This document shows positions 1-10,095 of a DNA stretch of 64,000 nucleotides, in pieces. Location: positions 75,182 through 139,181 of the forward strand of contig NZ_BAAAUT010000015.1 of assembly GCF_039534085.1 (NCBI RefSeq). The letters run 5' to 3'. Every line of letters starts with the position of its first letter. Position 1 is the first letter of the stretch. Below the pieces are notes generated by a model. The model searched no databases, had not been told where the DNA came from, and saw only the letters and a program-made list of their open reading frames with translations. This DNA comes from Planomonospora_B alba. GTDB taxonomy: Bacteria > Actinomycetota > Actinomycetes > Streptosporangiales > Streptosporangiaceae. A program made the position numbers and the translations under genes.

Positions 1-70
1 CCGGGTGCGGCGCTCATCATTTTCTGTGATTCACCAGCATTTGTCCCCCGAACGGGACAGGAACGTCGAA

Positions 71-97
71 GGCCCCGGGAGCGATGCTCCCGGGGCC
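71..97 (-). terminator. Intrinsic terminator-like hairpin after tRNA-Asn
   Basis: A perfect 12-bp stem (GGCCCCGGGAGC / GCTCCCGGGGCC) with a 3-base loop lies just 3' of the tRNA on the minus strand. There is no long U-tract, which is usual for high-GC actinomycete terminators. Confidence 0.6.
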
Positions 98-103
98 TTC
101 CGG

Positions 104-179
104 TGGCTCCCGCGATAGGACTCGAACCTATAACCTGCCGGTTAACAGCCGGCTGCTCTGCCGATTGAGCTACACGGGA
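104..179 (-). tRNA. tRNA-Asn (anticodon GUU), CCA encoded
   Basis: Read on the minus strand, the segment folds as a cloverleaf. The acceptor arms are TCCCGTG and CGCGGGA (one G-U pair), followed by discriminator G and an encoded CCA. The D arm carries the GTAGCTCAATCGGCAGAGC type sequence, the anticodon loop is CTGTTAACC with anticodon GTT, and the T arm contains GGTTCGAGTCC. The length without CCA is 73 nt. The anticodon assigns it to asparagine. Confidence 0.97.
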
Positions 180-344
180 TCGTGCGTTGCGCCCCGTTGA
201 CCGGGGATTTCTCCCCGCTCCCTGCGGCGCATGAATAGATTAGCGCACTCTCGGAGTGCGTGTCGCATCGGCGGCTCGGGGTAGGTCCGAGAGGAATCGC
301 GATCCGTGGGTAGGGTCCGGCTGAGCACGCCTGTGGAGGTGGAG

Positions 345-635
345 ATGTATCGGATGATGTTCTGCGCAGGACTGGCCGTGGGGTACGTCCTCGGCAGCCG
401 GGCCGGCCGGGAGCGCTACGAGCAGATCAAGCGGATGGCCCAGCGGGTGACCGACAACCCGTCCGTGCAGGAGGCGGCCGGGCTGGTCGGCGCGCAGGTC
501 TCCAAGGTGACCACCATGGCCAAGGACCAGGTGGCCAGCCGCCTGCCCCACTCCCGCGGGGAGGAGCAGGACGGCAGCGGGACCGGTTGGCCGGAGGAGG
601 CGAAGACGACCACCGTCTCGCCCTCGCCGTACTGA
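345..635 (+). CDS. Small conserved protein of unknown function (YtxH-like character)
   Basis: A 96-residue protein. The start at 345 was chosen because a strong GGAGGTGGAG ribosome-binding site sits directly before it; an in-frame ATG at 306 has none. Residues 1-20 are hydrophobic with small residues (MYRMMFCAGLAVGYVLGSRA), followed by a basic amphipathic helix with GRERYEQIK and a polar C-terminal tail. This layout, a short membrane-anchoring or glycine-zipper segment followed by a soluble helix, resembles YtxH-type small actinobacterial proteins. No enzymatic motif is visible and the function is unknown. Confidence 0.75.
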   Translation: MYRMMFCAGLAVGYVLGSRAGRERYEQIKRMAQRVTDNPSVQEAAGLVGAQVSKVTTMAKDQVASRLPHSRGEEQDGSGTGWPEEAKTTTVSPSPY

Positions 636-663
636 TCGACCGCCCGTAGCGGCACCGCACCGC

Positions 664-714
664 CCGGCCCGGTCGGCCTGTCGCCCTGCCGGGCCGGCGG
701 GCCGACCGGGCCGG
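664..714. terminator. Bidirectional terminator hairpin
   Basis: 15-bp perfect inverted repeat (664-678 with 700-714), rich in GC, between convergent genes ending at 635 and 765. It probably ends both transcripts. Confidence 0.55.
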
Positions 715-764
715 CGGCCCGCGCTCCCGGCGGCTTCTCCGTGCGGCAGGCCCGGGCGGCGGCC

Positions 765-1226
765 TCAGATGCCGAAGCTCCGGCGCGCCCCCTCCAGCGC
801 CTGCTCGGCCAGGGCCCGGAGGCCGGGGTCGTCCCCGTCGAGGCCCGCGTCGAAGCCGAGCTGCCAGACCACCTCGCCGTCCTCCGCGCGCCGGGCGACC
901 AGTCTCACCCCTCCCCGCGCGTCCAGCGGCACGTACTGGCTGACCAGGATGGAGGAGATCACCCGCTCCCGCACCGCCTCCGGGATCCGCCCCGGCTCCG
1001 GCAGCGGCACCCGGTGCTCCTGCCCGTCCGTGGTGACGACCGTCAGCCCCTCCTCGTCCCACACGCCGCGGTCGACCCGGAACCACGGCAACCGCAGCCG
1101 CCCGAGGTAGAGCGCCCGGTCCGTGGCGATCACATGGCCGTCGGGCCCGTGGGCGTAGGTCAGGACCCGGTCCGGTGGCACGACCGCGGCGCGGACCTCG
1201 GCGGGCGTGCGGTTGAAGAGCCTCAT
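765..1226 (-). CDS. Conserved hypothetical actinobacterial protein
   Basis: A 153-residue protein beginning MRLFNRTPAEVRAAV. There is no signal peptide or membrane segment. The pattern (a predicted beta-rich N-terminal half with 'HVIATDRALYLGRLRLPW', then an acidic helical C-terminal part) looks like the PH-like small proteins common in Streptomyces-type genomes that read 'ATDRALY'. It is convergent with the small gene ending at 635 and stands 113 bp downstream of the glycosidase gene on the same strand. I do not recognise a specific function. Confidence 0.75.
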   Translation of the reverse strand: MRLFNRTPAEVRAAVVPPDRVLTYAHGPDGHVIATDRALYLGRLRLPWFRVDRGVWDEEGLTVVTTDGQEHRVPLPEPGRIPEAVRERVISSILVSQYVPLDARGGVRLVARRAEDGEVVWQLGFDAGLDGDDPGLRALAEQALEGARRSFGI

Positions 1227-1339
1227 GCCTCCACGCTATCCGCGTGCGGGACGGGGGCGGACCCCGCGTGGGCCGCCCGCCGCCCGCACGGCGGCGGCTC
1301 CCCGCCCCGCGCCACCCGCGTCCGGCCCGGCGGCAGGCC

Positions 1340-2638
1340 TCACGCCCCCGCGCCGTCCGCCAGCAGGTCGAGGGTGAGCGCGGCCGACCAGGAGAAGTCC
1401 CGTCCGCCGCGGCCGCTGCCGTCGAAGGGGTCGAAACACTCGCGGAAGCCGGACTGCCGGACCAGGCGGAGCGTCGCCGCGCCCAGCTGCCGGGCCAGCT
1501 CCACCCGGCCGTGCAGCACCGCCGCCTGCCGCAGCAACCAGTTGGTGTTCACCCACGACGGTCCCCGCCAGTAGCGGGAGCGGTCGAACTGGGGCGCCCG
1601 GATCTCGCAACTCGGCACCGGATATCCGGCCGCGCCCATGAACCGCGCCGACTCCAGCACGCTCACCAGCTCCGCCACCCGGTCACCGGGCAGCCGGGGG
1701 TCGAGCATCGGCCCGAAGCAGCCGATCGTGCAGACCGGGATCAGCCGTCCGCCGCGCAGGTCGCGGGCGTGGAACACACCGCCGGTCCACAGCCGCTCCA
1801 GCAGCGCCGCGCGGATCCGCTCGGCGGCCTCCAGGTGCGGCCCGGGATCGGCCCCGGCCACCGGAGCCAGCTCGGCGAGCGCCTCGCAGGAGGCCAGCCA
1901 GATCCCGTTGAACATCGGGTCCTCGACCGCGAACGGATGTTCCTGCCGCAGGTAGGCCGCCTCGTAGCCGGAGTCGCGGTAGCGCAGGGCCAGCCAGACG
2001 TAGCGGTCCTGGTGCCCGTCGGGATGCCGCTCGGGCATCTCCTCGCTCCGGTAGGCGTACCGGATCCCGGGCAGCGCCGCCAGCGGGTCGTCCCAGGCGG
2101 GGCTGTCGTCCATCCCCGACTCCCACGGGTGGACGATCGCGGCCAGCCCTCCTCCGCCCAGGTCCCTGGCTCCGGCCAGGTAGTCGTGCTGGGCCACCAG
2201 CATCGGGTAGAGCCGCCGCACCAGCGCGGCGGCCTCGTCCCGGTCCGCCGCGTGGCGCCACACCTGCCACAGGGCCAGGGCGTGCATCGGGGGCTGGGTC
2301 AGCCCCGAGGTCGGAACCCGCCTCGGGGCCGCCGGATGCTCCCCGGACCGCCAGACGGACGGGCCGGGGAAGTACGCCTCGGTGTGGGCCGGATGGAAGA
2401 CGATGTGCGGCACCATCCCGGTGCTCCACTGCCCGGCCAGCAGGCTGAGCAGTTCCCCGCCCGCCTTGCGGGTGTCCCGGCGGGCCAGCCCGAGCGCGAC
2501 GAAAGTGGAGTCCCAGCTCCACTGGTGCGGGTAGAGGCCGGGCGCGGGCACGGTGGCCGGGCCCGTCCGGTTGGCGTCGAGCACCGACCACGCCTCGCGC
2601 TCGAGTGCGGCATCGTCTATCGCCGCCCGCGCTTCCAT
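1340..2638 (-). CDS. GH63-like glycosidase (mannosyl/glucosylglycerate hydrolase type)
   Basis: A 432-residue cytosolic (alpha/alpha)6-barrel glycoside hydrolase. Recognisable elements are HQWSWDSTFVALGL near residue 38, the aromatic patch around YFPGP near residue 90, HPWESGMDDSP near residue 170, and SRYWRGPSWVNTNWLL near residue 355. These match the MGH1-like/GH63 group, whose known members hydrolyse mannosylglycerate, glucosylglycerate or terminal glucose residues. The acid/base candidates are the Asp of WDS and the Asp of ESGMDDSP. No signal peptide is seen, so an intracellular substrate such as a compatible solute is likely. The exact substrate cannot be told from sequence. Confidence 0.85.
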   Translation of the reverse strand: MEARAAIDDAALEREAWSVLDANRTGPATVPAPGLYPHQWSWDSTFVALGLARRDTRKAGGELLSLLAGQWSTGMVPHIVFHPAHTEAYFPGPSVWRSGEHPAAPRRVPTSGLTQPPMHALALWQVWRHAADRDEAAALVRRLYPMLVAQHDYLAGARDLGGGGLAAIVHPWESGMDDSPAWDDPLAALPGIRYAYRSEEMPERHPDGHQDRYVWLALRYRDSGYEAAYLRQEHPFAVEDPMFNGIWLASCEALAELAPVAGADPGPHLEAAERIRAALLERLWTGGVFHARDLRGGRLIPVCTIGCFGPMLDPRLPGDRVAELVSVLESARFMGAAGYPVPSCEIRAPQFDRSRYWRGPSWVNTNWLLRQAAVLHGRVELARQLGAATLRLVRQSGFRECFDPFDGSGRGGRDFSWSAALTLDLLADGAGA

Positions 2639-2662
2639 CCGTCCAGTTTGCGCCCGTATCGA

Positions 2663-3865
2663 TTACGAGAACAGGGCCTCACCCCAGAACGATCCCCGCC
2701 GCACGCCTCCGGGGCAGGCCCACACCCCCGAACCGACGTGCTGGATGTACCTGTTGAGCGCGTCCCGGGCCGCCAGCTGCCGCTGCAGGGGGATGAAACC
2801 GGTCTCCGGGTCGCGCTGGTAGGCGATGAAGAACAGGCCGGCGTCCAGCCGTCCCCGGCTGTCGTTGCCGTCGCTGTAGGAGTAGCCCCGGCGCAGGATC
2901 CTGCGCCCGTCGTTGGAGTCGGGGTGGGCCAGCCGGACGTGGGAGCGGGGCGGCAGGGCGTGGATCCGCACCGGGTCGAACTCCTCGTCACCGCCGTAGG
3001 GGGCGCCCTCCCGCTTGGTGCGGCCGATGGTGTCCTCCTGCTGCCTCAGCGGAGTCCGGTCCCACAGGTCGAGGTGCATGCGGATCCGCCGGGTGACCAT
3101 GTAGGACCCGCCGTACATCCATTCGGGCCCCTCGTCGCCGACCCACACGTGCCTGGCCAGCTTGTCCCGGTCGTGGATGGCGATGTTGTTGGTGCCGTCC
3201 TTGAACCCCATCAGGTTGCGCGGGGTCTTCTCGCTCCGCGAGCTGGAGGCGGCCCTGCCGAAGCCCGACTGCGACCAGCGCAGCGTCGCCGTCCCCGCGG
3301 CCAGCCGCGTCAGGTTCCGTACGGCGTGCACCGTCACCTGGGGGTCGTCCGCGCACGCCTGCACGCAGATGTCGCCGCCGCTGCGCGCCGGGTCGAGCCG
3401 CTCCCCGGGGAAGGCCGGCAGCTCCTTGAGCGGGCCCGGCGCGCGCAGGTTCAGCCTGGTGAAGAAGGAGGGACCGAAGCCGACCGTCACCGTGAGCCGT
3501 GAGGCGTCCAGGTCCAGGGTCTCGCCGCTGTCGTCCGGCGGGGCCGTGGCCCTTCCCGTCGCGCCCCGGCCGACCTCCTGCGCCGCGGTCATCCGTACGG
3601 CGGCGGCCGTCCAGACCTTCAGCAGTGCCGCCACCCGCGCCGGAGAGGCGGTGGAGAGATCGAAGGCCGCGAACTGCAGCCGTTCCTGGACAGGGGTGGC
3701 GATCCCGGACTGGTGCGGACCGTAGAAGGGGATCAGCTCACCTGACGCGGCCGCCGCGGCAGGCTCCGGCGGCGCGAACCGCACCAGCCCGGCACCGGTC
3801 GCGGCGCCGGCGCCCACCGCCAGTCCCGCACCGGTCAGAAGCCTGCGACGGCTGAGGTCGGTCAT
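2663..3865 (-). CDS. efeB: Dyp-type peroxidase, Tat-exported (EfeB family)
   Basis: A 400-residue dye-decolorising heme peroxidase. The start at 3865 follows a GGAGGAG ribosome-binding site; an upstream in-frame ATG lacks one. The N-terminus is a twin-arginine signal (SRRRLLTGAGLAVGAGAATG), so the folded heme protein is exported by Tat. The family motif GFKDGTNN near residue 220 carries the distal Asp, and the proximal heme His lies in the C-terminal half. EfeB homologues often sit with efeU and efeO in an acid-induced iron-uptake operon. Neither neighbour is present, so this copy stands alone, just upstream of the GH63-like gene (24 bp gap). Confidence 0.92.
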   Translation of the reverse strand: MTDLSRRRLLTGAGLAVGAGAATGAGLVRFAPPEPAAAAASGELIPFYGPHQSGIATPVQERLQFAAFDLSTASPARVAALLKVWTAAAVRMTAAQEVGRGATGRATAPPDDSGETLDLDASRLTVTVGFGPSFFTRLNLRAPGPLKELPAFPGERLDPARSGGDICVQACADDPQVTVHAVRNLTRLAAGTATLRWSQSGFGRAASSSRSEKTPRNLMGFKDGTNNIAIHDRDKLARHVWVGDEGPEWMYGGSYMVTRRIRMHLDLWDRTPLRQQEDTIGRTKREGAPYGGDEEFDPVRIHALPPRSHVRLAHPDSNDGRRILRRGYSYSDGNDSRGRLDAGLFFIAYQRDPETGFIPLQRQLAARDALNRYIQHVGSGVWACPGGVRRGSFWGEALFS

Positions 3866-4064
3866 ATGCTCCTCCACTCCCTCTCGCGCTGCGAGAAGAT
3901 CGGCTGCTCTGGATGGGAGATCAGCTTCCTGCACGCGACGGTGGAGGTCGCAGAGGCTCGGCGGGGGCGTTAACCGCGTCGGCGGGTTCCTTGACCAGTT
4001 CCTGGGACTCCTCCCCGCCCGCGACCGCCCCGCCCGCTCCGCGGCGGTCCGGCGGGCACGGCGA

Positions 4065-4092
4065 GGGCCCCGGAGCGGGTGCTCCGGGGCCC
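4065..4092 (-). terminator. Terminator hairpin downstream of sigma factor gene
   Basis: Perfect 12-bp stem GGGCCCCGGAGC / GCTCCGGGGCCC with a GGGT loop. It lies in the 313-bp gap 3866-4178, which otherwise shows no gene. It resembles the hairpin at 71-97 and probably ends the sigma factor transcript. Confidence 0.6.
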
Positions 4093-4178
4093 TGTCGCCC
4101 GTCTCCCCCGGCCCGGGGCGGCCGGTCCCGGCCGCGGCTCCCGGCCGGGCCGCCGCCCCGCTCCGGAGGGCCGTCCCC

Positions 4179-5327
<1,149 letters not shown>

Positions 5328-5467
5328 GGGACACAGTCTGCTGTATTAGTCACCCGAAACGGCAGGCCTATTTTTGTCACCGGAGGTAAGGTCGCAATCA
5401 TTATCGGATCGAGACCTAATTCAGGTTTGGCCGAATGCGGGTCAGGAAATCAAAACCGCTTGCGCGG

Positions 5468-7363
5468 TCATCCCCCGGAGGCCCGCTCCCGCAGCATCCG
5501 CCGCGCCTGCTCCAGCTCGTTCAGCTGCGCGAGGAGCCTGCGGTACTCCTCCACCCCGCCGGCCAGGTCGGTCCGCTCCAGCTCCGACTTGACCTGGTCG
5601 ATCGCCCGGGAGACCGAGATCGTCTCCAGGGCGGTGAGCAGGTCGGAGGCGTATCTCTCCTCACTGGCGGGATCCGTCCGCAGCTCCTCCACCGCCAGCC
5701 GGGTGACCGTCCCGCGCAGGTCGTCGCCCGCCGCGGCGAGCAGGCGGTCCACCCACTCGCGCCCGCCGTGGCCTCCCGCCATCGTCCCCCCGGCGTCCAT
5801 GACGAGCTTGTAGAGCGCCACGTGCTCGGGCGGCGTGAACGCCTCCGCGCCGAGCGCGTCGAACCGGGCGCCGAGCAGCGCCGGGCGCTGCACCGCCAGC
5901 TTCAGCACCTCGGCCTCGGTCCGCACGCCCGGGTCGGTCAGGTCGGCGACCCGCCGCGGCCCCTGCGGCCGCTGGGGCCCCTGGCCGCCGGGCCCGCCCT
6001 CCCGGCCGCGGCCCCGCCCGGCGCCCTGGGCCGCGGCCCCGGCGACCTCGGCGACCCGCTCCACCACGAACCGCTCGTCGTTGAAGCCGAGCCAGCGGTC
6101 CAGGTCCACCGCGTAGAGCCGGCGCAGCGCCCGGTCCCTGATCCCCGCCACGATCGGCGCGGCGGCGTCCAGCGCGGCCAGCCGCCCCTCGTTCGTGCTC
6201 ACGTCGTAGCGGGAGATCGTGCTGCGGATCGCGAACGCGAACAGCGGCTGCCGGCTCGCGACCAGGTCGCGGACCGCCGCGTCGCCCCGCTGGACCCGCA
6301 GGTCGCACGGGTCCAGCCCGTCGGGCTGCACCGCGACGTAGGTCTGGGCGGAGAACTTCTGCTCGTCCGCGAAGGCCCGCAGCGCCGCCTTCTGCCCGGC
6401 CGAGTCGCCGTCGAAGGTGAACACCACCTCGCCCTGCGAGCCCGTGTGGTCCAGCAGCAGCCGGCGCAGCACCTTGATGTGCTCGGCGCCGAACGCGGTG
6501 CCGCAGGTGGCCACGGCCGTCGTCACCCCCGCCAGGTGGCAGGCCATGACGTCGGTGTAGCCCTCGACGACCACGGCCTGGGAGTGCTTGGCGATCTCCC
6601 GCTTGGCCAGGTCCACGCCGTACAGGACCTCGCTCTTGCGGTAGAGCGGGGTCTCCGGCGTGTTGAGGTATTTGGGGCCGTCCTCGGCCTCGTTGAGCTT
6701 GCGCGCGCCGAAGCCGATGACGTCGCCGGTGATGTCGCGGATCGGCCAGACCAGCCGTCCCCGGAAGCGGTCGATCGGACCCCGGCGGCCCTCCTTGGCC
6801 AGCCCGCCCTTGACCAGTTCCGCGGCGGTGAACCCGCGGGCCAGCAGGTGCCGGGTCAGCGCCTCCCATCCGGCGGGGGCGTAGCCCACCCCGAAGCGCT
6901 CGGCGTCGACCCGCTCGAACCCGCGCTCCGACAGGAAGCGCCGGCCCGGCGCGGCCTCCGGGTCGGACAGCTTCGCCGCGTAGAACTCCGCGGCGGCCCG
7001 GTGCGCCTCGACCAGCCTGCTCCGCTCACCCTGCTCCCGGCCGGGCACGTAGCCGCCCTGCTCGTAGCGGAGCTGGATGCCGGCCCGCTGCGCAAGCCGC
7101 TCCACGGCCTCGGCGAACGGCAGGTGCTCCATCCGCCGCACGAAGGTGATGACGTCACCGCCCTCCCCGCAGCCGAAGCAGTAGTAGTAGCCGCGGGCGG
7201 GGGTGACGTTGAAGGACGGGCTCTTCTCCTCGTGGAAGGGGCACAGCCCCTTCAGGTTGCCGCCGCCGGCGTTGCGGAGCTGGATGTGCTCCCCCACGAC
7301 GTCGGCGATCGGTGAGCGCTCCCGCACGAGCGCGATGTCCTCGTCACTGATCCGGCCTGCCAC
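5468..7363 (-). CDS. dnaG: DNA primase
   Basis: A 631-residue primase that synthesises RNA primers at the replication fork. The N-terminal CHC2 zinc finger reads LCPFHEEKSPSF...YYCFGCGEGGD near residues 40-65. The central TOPRIM domain contains VVVEGYTDVMA and TFDGDSAGQKA with the acidic metal ligands. The C-terminal helicase-interaction domain follows a glycine/arginine-rich linker around residues 440-470. Length is normal for actinobacteria. It lies upstream of the sigma factor gene (140 bp gap) and is divergent from the M23-like lipoprotein gene. Confidence 0.98.
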   Translation of the reverse strand: MAGRISDEDIALVRERSPIADVVGEHIQLRNAGGGNLKGLCPFHEEKSPSFNVTPARGYYYCFGCGEGGDVITFVRRMEHLPFAEAVERLAQRAGIQLRYEQGGYVPGREQGERSRLVEAHRAAAEFYAAKLSDPEAAPGRRFLSERGFERVDAERFGVGYAPAGWEALTRHLLARGFTAAELVKGGLAKEGRRGPIDRFRGRLVWPIRDITGDVIGFGARKLNEAEDGPKYLNTPETPLYRKSEVLYGVDLAKREIAKHSQAVVVEGYTDVMACHLAGVTTAVATCGTAFGAEHIKVLRRLLLDHTGSQGEVVFTFDGDSAGQKAALRAFADEQKFSAQTYVAVQPDGLDPCDLRVQRGDAAVRDLVASRQPLFAFAIRSTISRYDVSTNEGRLAALDAAAPIVAGIRDRALRRLYAVDLDRWLGFNDERFVVERVAEVAGAAAQGAGRGRGREGGPGGQGPQRPQGPRRVADLTDPGVRTEAEVLKLAVQRPALLGARFDALGAEAFTPPEHVALYKLVMDAGGTMAGGHGGREWVDRLLAAAGDDLRGTVTRLAVEELRTDPASEERYASDLLTALETISVSRAIDQVKSELERTDLAGGVEEYRRLLAQLNELEQARRMLRERASGG

Positions 7364-7561
7364 GCCGTGAGTCTAAACCGGCCCTCCGACAGGTCCGGGT
7401 CGGACGCCGGGCCGGGACCGGCGGGGCCGGCCGCGGGGGGCGCCCCGTGGAGCGGCGGGGCGGAGGCACACCCCGGGCCGCGGCGGGGCCGGCCGGGGCA
7501 GGATCGCGGCAGGGCAGAGGTAAGGCGACTTTCCGGAACAGGTCGTCGCCGACCACAAGGT

Positions 7562-7579
7562 CCGTTACAAAGGTAACGG
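7562..7579. promoter_or_regulatory. Perfect inverted repeat CCGTTAC-AAAG-GTAACGG
   Basis: 7-bp perfect arms with a 4-base centre, 18 bp upstream of the M23-like gene, in the dnaG/M23 divergent region. Its symmetry and promoter-proximal position suggest an operator or a leader hairpin. I cannot assign a regulator. Confidence 0.45.
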
Positions 7580-7596
7580 CCGATTCTGGATAACTT

Positions 7597-8475
7597 ATGC
7601 GGGTGGACATCATGCGATCGGGGCATATAGCACGATTGGCCGCCGTGACCGGGGCCGTCCTCGCCGCGGGGGCGTGCGGCTCCCCGGCCGGGGTGGCCGG
7701 GGTCAGCACGGTGCCTCCGGCGGTCGCGGCCGAGGCGGCCCCGGCCCCGGACTCCGTGACCGCGACGATCCCCGCGCCGGAGCCCGGGGACGAGCCCGCC
7801 GCGACCCCGGCGGTGACGCCGCCCAAGGGGGACGAGCCGGTCCAGGTGCCTCCGCCGAAGGTCTCGGAGTTCACCTACACCTTCCCCGTGCAGGGGTGCG
7901 ACACCTCCTACCAGAGCAAGCTGCTGGTGCTCCCCAAGACCACGATCTGGGCGGCCAAGGGCTGCTCGTTCGTCTCCCCGGTGGACGGCGTGGTCCACGA
8001 GGTGAACATCAAGAACCGCTGGAGGCCCTCCACCGACCGGGGGCAGGACCGCGAGGGCCGGTTCGTCACGGTCCTCGGGGACGACGGCGTGCTCTACCTC
8101 GGCGGCCACCTGGACGCGGTCGCCCCGGGGGTCGCGCCGGGCGTCCGGGTCAAGTCCGGGCAGGTGCTCGGCCAGGTCGGCAACTCGGGCAACGCCCGCG
8201 ACACCGCGAGCAACCTCTACTTCGCCATCTCCTGGAAGACCGAGCCCTCCCTGTGGTGGGTACGGCGGGGCATGGTCGAGCCGTGGGACTACCTGGACGC
8301 CTGGCTGAAGGGCAACCGCACGCTGTCCCCCGCCGCCGAGACACGGGCCCTGATCGAGCGCGTCGGCGCCGCGCCGAAGTGCGCGATCCTGTGCGCGGCC
8401 AAGGCGACCCCCGATCCCAAGCCGACCCGGAGGGCGAAGAAGCCGGTCGAGGAGAGCAAGCCGGTCACCCCCTGA
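7597..8475 (+). CDS. M23-like peptidoglycan-peptidase-fold lipoprotein, active site degenerate
   Basis: A 292-residue exported protein. The N-terminal signal runs into LAAGACGS, an approximate lipobox with Cys near residue 27 (from the first ATG; ATG 7612 is an alternative start with GGGTGGA before it). A Pro/Ala-rich linker (residues 35-90) leads to an M23/LytM fold: CSFVSPVDGVVHEV, GHLDAV, VKSGQVLGQVGNSGNARDTASNLYFAIS. In active LytM enzymes the last motif is HLHFE; here it is NLYFA, so a zinc ligand is lost and the first metal-binding motif is also not intact. It probably binds or regulates rather than cleaves. The C-terminus is lysine-rich. Confidence 0.82.
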   Translation: MRVDIMRSGHIARLAAVTGAVLAAGACGSPAGVAGVSTVPPAVAAEAAPAPDSVTATIPAPEPGDEPAATPAVTPPKGDEPVQVPPPKVSEFTYTFPVQGCDTSYQSKLLVLPKTTIWAAKGCSFVSPVDGVVHEVNIKNRWRPSTDRGQDREGRFVTVLGDDGVLYLGGHLDAVAPGVAPGVRVKSGQVLGQVGNSGNARDTASNLYFAISWKTEPSLWWVRRGMVEPWDYLDAWLKGNRTLSPAAETRALIERVGAAPKCAILCAAKATPDPKPTRRAKKPVEESKPVTP

Positions 8476-8494
8476 CCCTGGCGCCCGCCGCGGA

Positions 8495-8554
8495 CGCCCG
8501 CCGCGCCCGAGGCCGCCTCCCGTGGCAGCCCGGCGCCCGCGGGCGCGGCGGGCG
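8495..8554. terminator. Bidirectional terminator hairpin
   Basis: 15-bp perfect inverted repeat (8495-8509 with 8540-8554) with a 30-base loop between the convergent M23-like and dgt genes. Confidence 0.5.
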
Positions 8555-8589
8555 GAGGCCCGGCGGGGGACCGGTGCCGGGTGACCGCC

Positions 8590-9846
8590 TCAGCGCCCGC
8601 TCAGGCGCCGGTGCCAGGTGACCGCCGAGGTGTCGGTCAGCGACGCGATCTGGTCGACGACCACGCGGAGCCGGCCGGCGTCGTCGGCGGCTCTGACGAA
8701 CGAGGCGCGGAGCGCGGGCTCCAGGGAGTCCGGGGCGCCGTCCGCGATCAGGCGGGCCAGGTCGTGGATGAGCTCCCGCTGCCTGGCGCGGTTGGCGCTG
8801 TGGTCCTCGCGGGTGATCACGTAGTGGGCGGTGACGCCCTTGAGCACCGCGCACTCCAGCCGGATGTCCCGGGGGACGACCAGCTCCGCCCCGTAGCGTC
8901 CGGGCGCCGGGCCGTACGCCTCCCGGGTGGCGGCCTCGGCGGCCTTGCAGAGGCGGCCGATGAGCGCGCTGGTGAGGGCCTTGAGGGCGGCGAGGCCGGT
9001 GAGGGAGGCGTCGAGGTGGCGGGGCCACAGCGGCAGGGCGACCAGCCGCGCGAAGGCCTCCTCCAGCTCGGCGGGGTCGCTGTCGGGGGCGTACCACACC
9101 CGGGTGGTCGCGCACACGTCGCGGCGCTCGGCGGAGTCGCGCAGCGCCGCCAGGGTCACCTCCCCGGACTGCAGGGTGTCCTCCAGGTCGTGCACCGAGT
9201 AGGCGACGTCGTCGGCCCAGTCCATGATCTGCGCCTCGAAGCTCGCCCGGCCGTCGGGGGCGCCCCGGCGGATCCACTCGAAGACCGGCAGGTCGTCGTC
9301 GTAGGCGCCGTACGGCCGCCGCCCGTCGGCGGCGGGGGGCGGGGCGCCGTCGCGGGGCCAGGGGTACTTGCAGGCCGCGTCGAGGGAGGCGCGGGTGAGG
9401 TTCAGCCCGGCGCTGCGGCCGTCCTCGGTGAGGACCTTGGCCTCCAGCCGGGTGAGCAGGCGCAGGCTCTGCGCGTTGCCCTCGAACCCGCCGCAGGGGG
9501 CGGCGATCTCGTTGAGCGCGGTCTCGCCGTTGTGCCCGAAGGGCGGGTGGCCGAGGTCGTGGGCCAGGCAGGCGGTCTCCACGAGGTCGGGGTCGCGGCC
9601 GAGCGCCTCGCCCATCTCGCGGCCGATCTGCGCGCACTCCAGCGAGTGGGTCAGCCGGGTGCGGGGGATGTGCTGGCCGTGGCCGAGGGTCTCCCCCGGT
9701 CCGACGACCTGGGTCTTGGCGGCGAGCCGCCGCAGCCCGGCGCTGTGCAGCACCCGTGCCCGGTCCCGGGCGAACGGCCCTCTCTCGGGGTTGCCGGGGG
9801 GTTCCGGCACCCATCTGTCCTGGTCGTGCTGGTCGTAGTGCTGCAT
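8590..9846 (-). CDS. dgt: Deoxyguanosinetriphosphate triphosphohydrolase-like protein
   Basis: A 418-residue HD-domain phosphohydrolase that splits dNTPs into deoxynucleoside and triphosphate. The HD signature is visible: the first His in RTRLTHSLECAQIGREM, the HD pair in ACLAHDLGHPPFGHNGE, and a later Asp in IMDWADDVAYSVHDLED. I chose ATG 9846 (MQHYDQHDQDRW), which fits the family N-terminus. It has no ribosome-binding site, but GGATAAAAT, a possible -10 element, lies about 10-15 bases upstream, so the message may be leaderless. An in-frame extension to 10035 would add 63 low-complexity residues. Neighbourhood with dnaG is conserved in actinobacteria. Confidence 0.93.
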   Translation of the reverse strand: MQHYDQHDQDRWVPEPPGNPERGPFARDRARVLHSAGLRRLAAKTQVVGPGETLGHGQHIPRTRLTHSLECAQIGREMGEALGRDPDLVETACLAHDLGHPPFGHNGETALNEIAAPCGGFEGNAQSLRLLTRLEAKVLTEDGRSAGLNLTRASLDAACKYPWPRDGAPPPAADGRRPYGAYDDDLPVFEWIRRGAPDGRASFEAQIMDWADDVAYSVHDLEDTLQSGEVTLAALRDSAERRDVCATTRVWYAPDSDPAELEEAFARLVALPLWPRHLDASLTGLAALKALTSALIGRLCKAAEAATREAYGPAPGRYGAELVVPRDIRLECAVLKGVTAHYVITREDHSANRARQRELIHDLARLIADGAPDSLEPALRASFVRAADDAGRLRVVVDQIASLTDTSAVTWHRRLSGR

Positions 9847-9941
9847 GAGTGCAGTGATTTTATCCGCGATAGGGCAGGCCCATGCCGAACCGTCGGTAAA
9901 CACTCGCGGGACCGCGGGGGACCCGGCGGCGCCGGGCGCGT

Positions 9942-9982
9942 CCGCGGCCCGGGCCTCCCGGTGCGGGAGGCCCGGGCCGCGG
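9942..9982 (-). terminator. Strong terminator hairpin after ppdK
   Basis: A 19-bp perfect stem (9942-9960 with 9964-9982) and a GTG loop, between ppdK and dgt. Probably the ppdK terminator. Confidence 0.65.
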
Positions 9983-10095
9983 CCGGTTCCCCGTGCGGGC
10001 GCGCGGGCCGCCGCCATGGTCGCGGTCACGGCCACGGTCGCGCCGATGGCCGACGGGCGGCGGGCGGCGGGCGGCGGAGGAGACCCGCCGGCCCG

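Noticed and set aside
244..260. CGCACTC-TCG-GAGTGCG hairpin considered as a CIRCE element
   Set aside because: CIRCE needs a 9-base spacer. Here it is 3 bases and the adjacent gene is not a heat-shock gene, so it is more likely a simple hairpin or an unknown operator.
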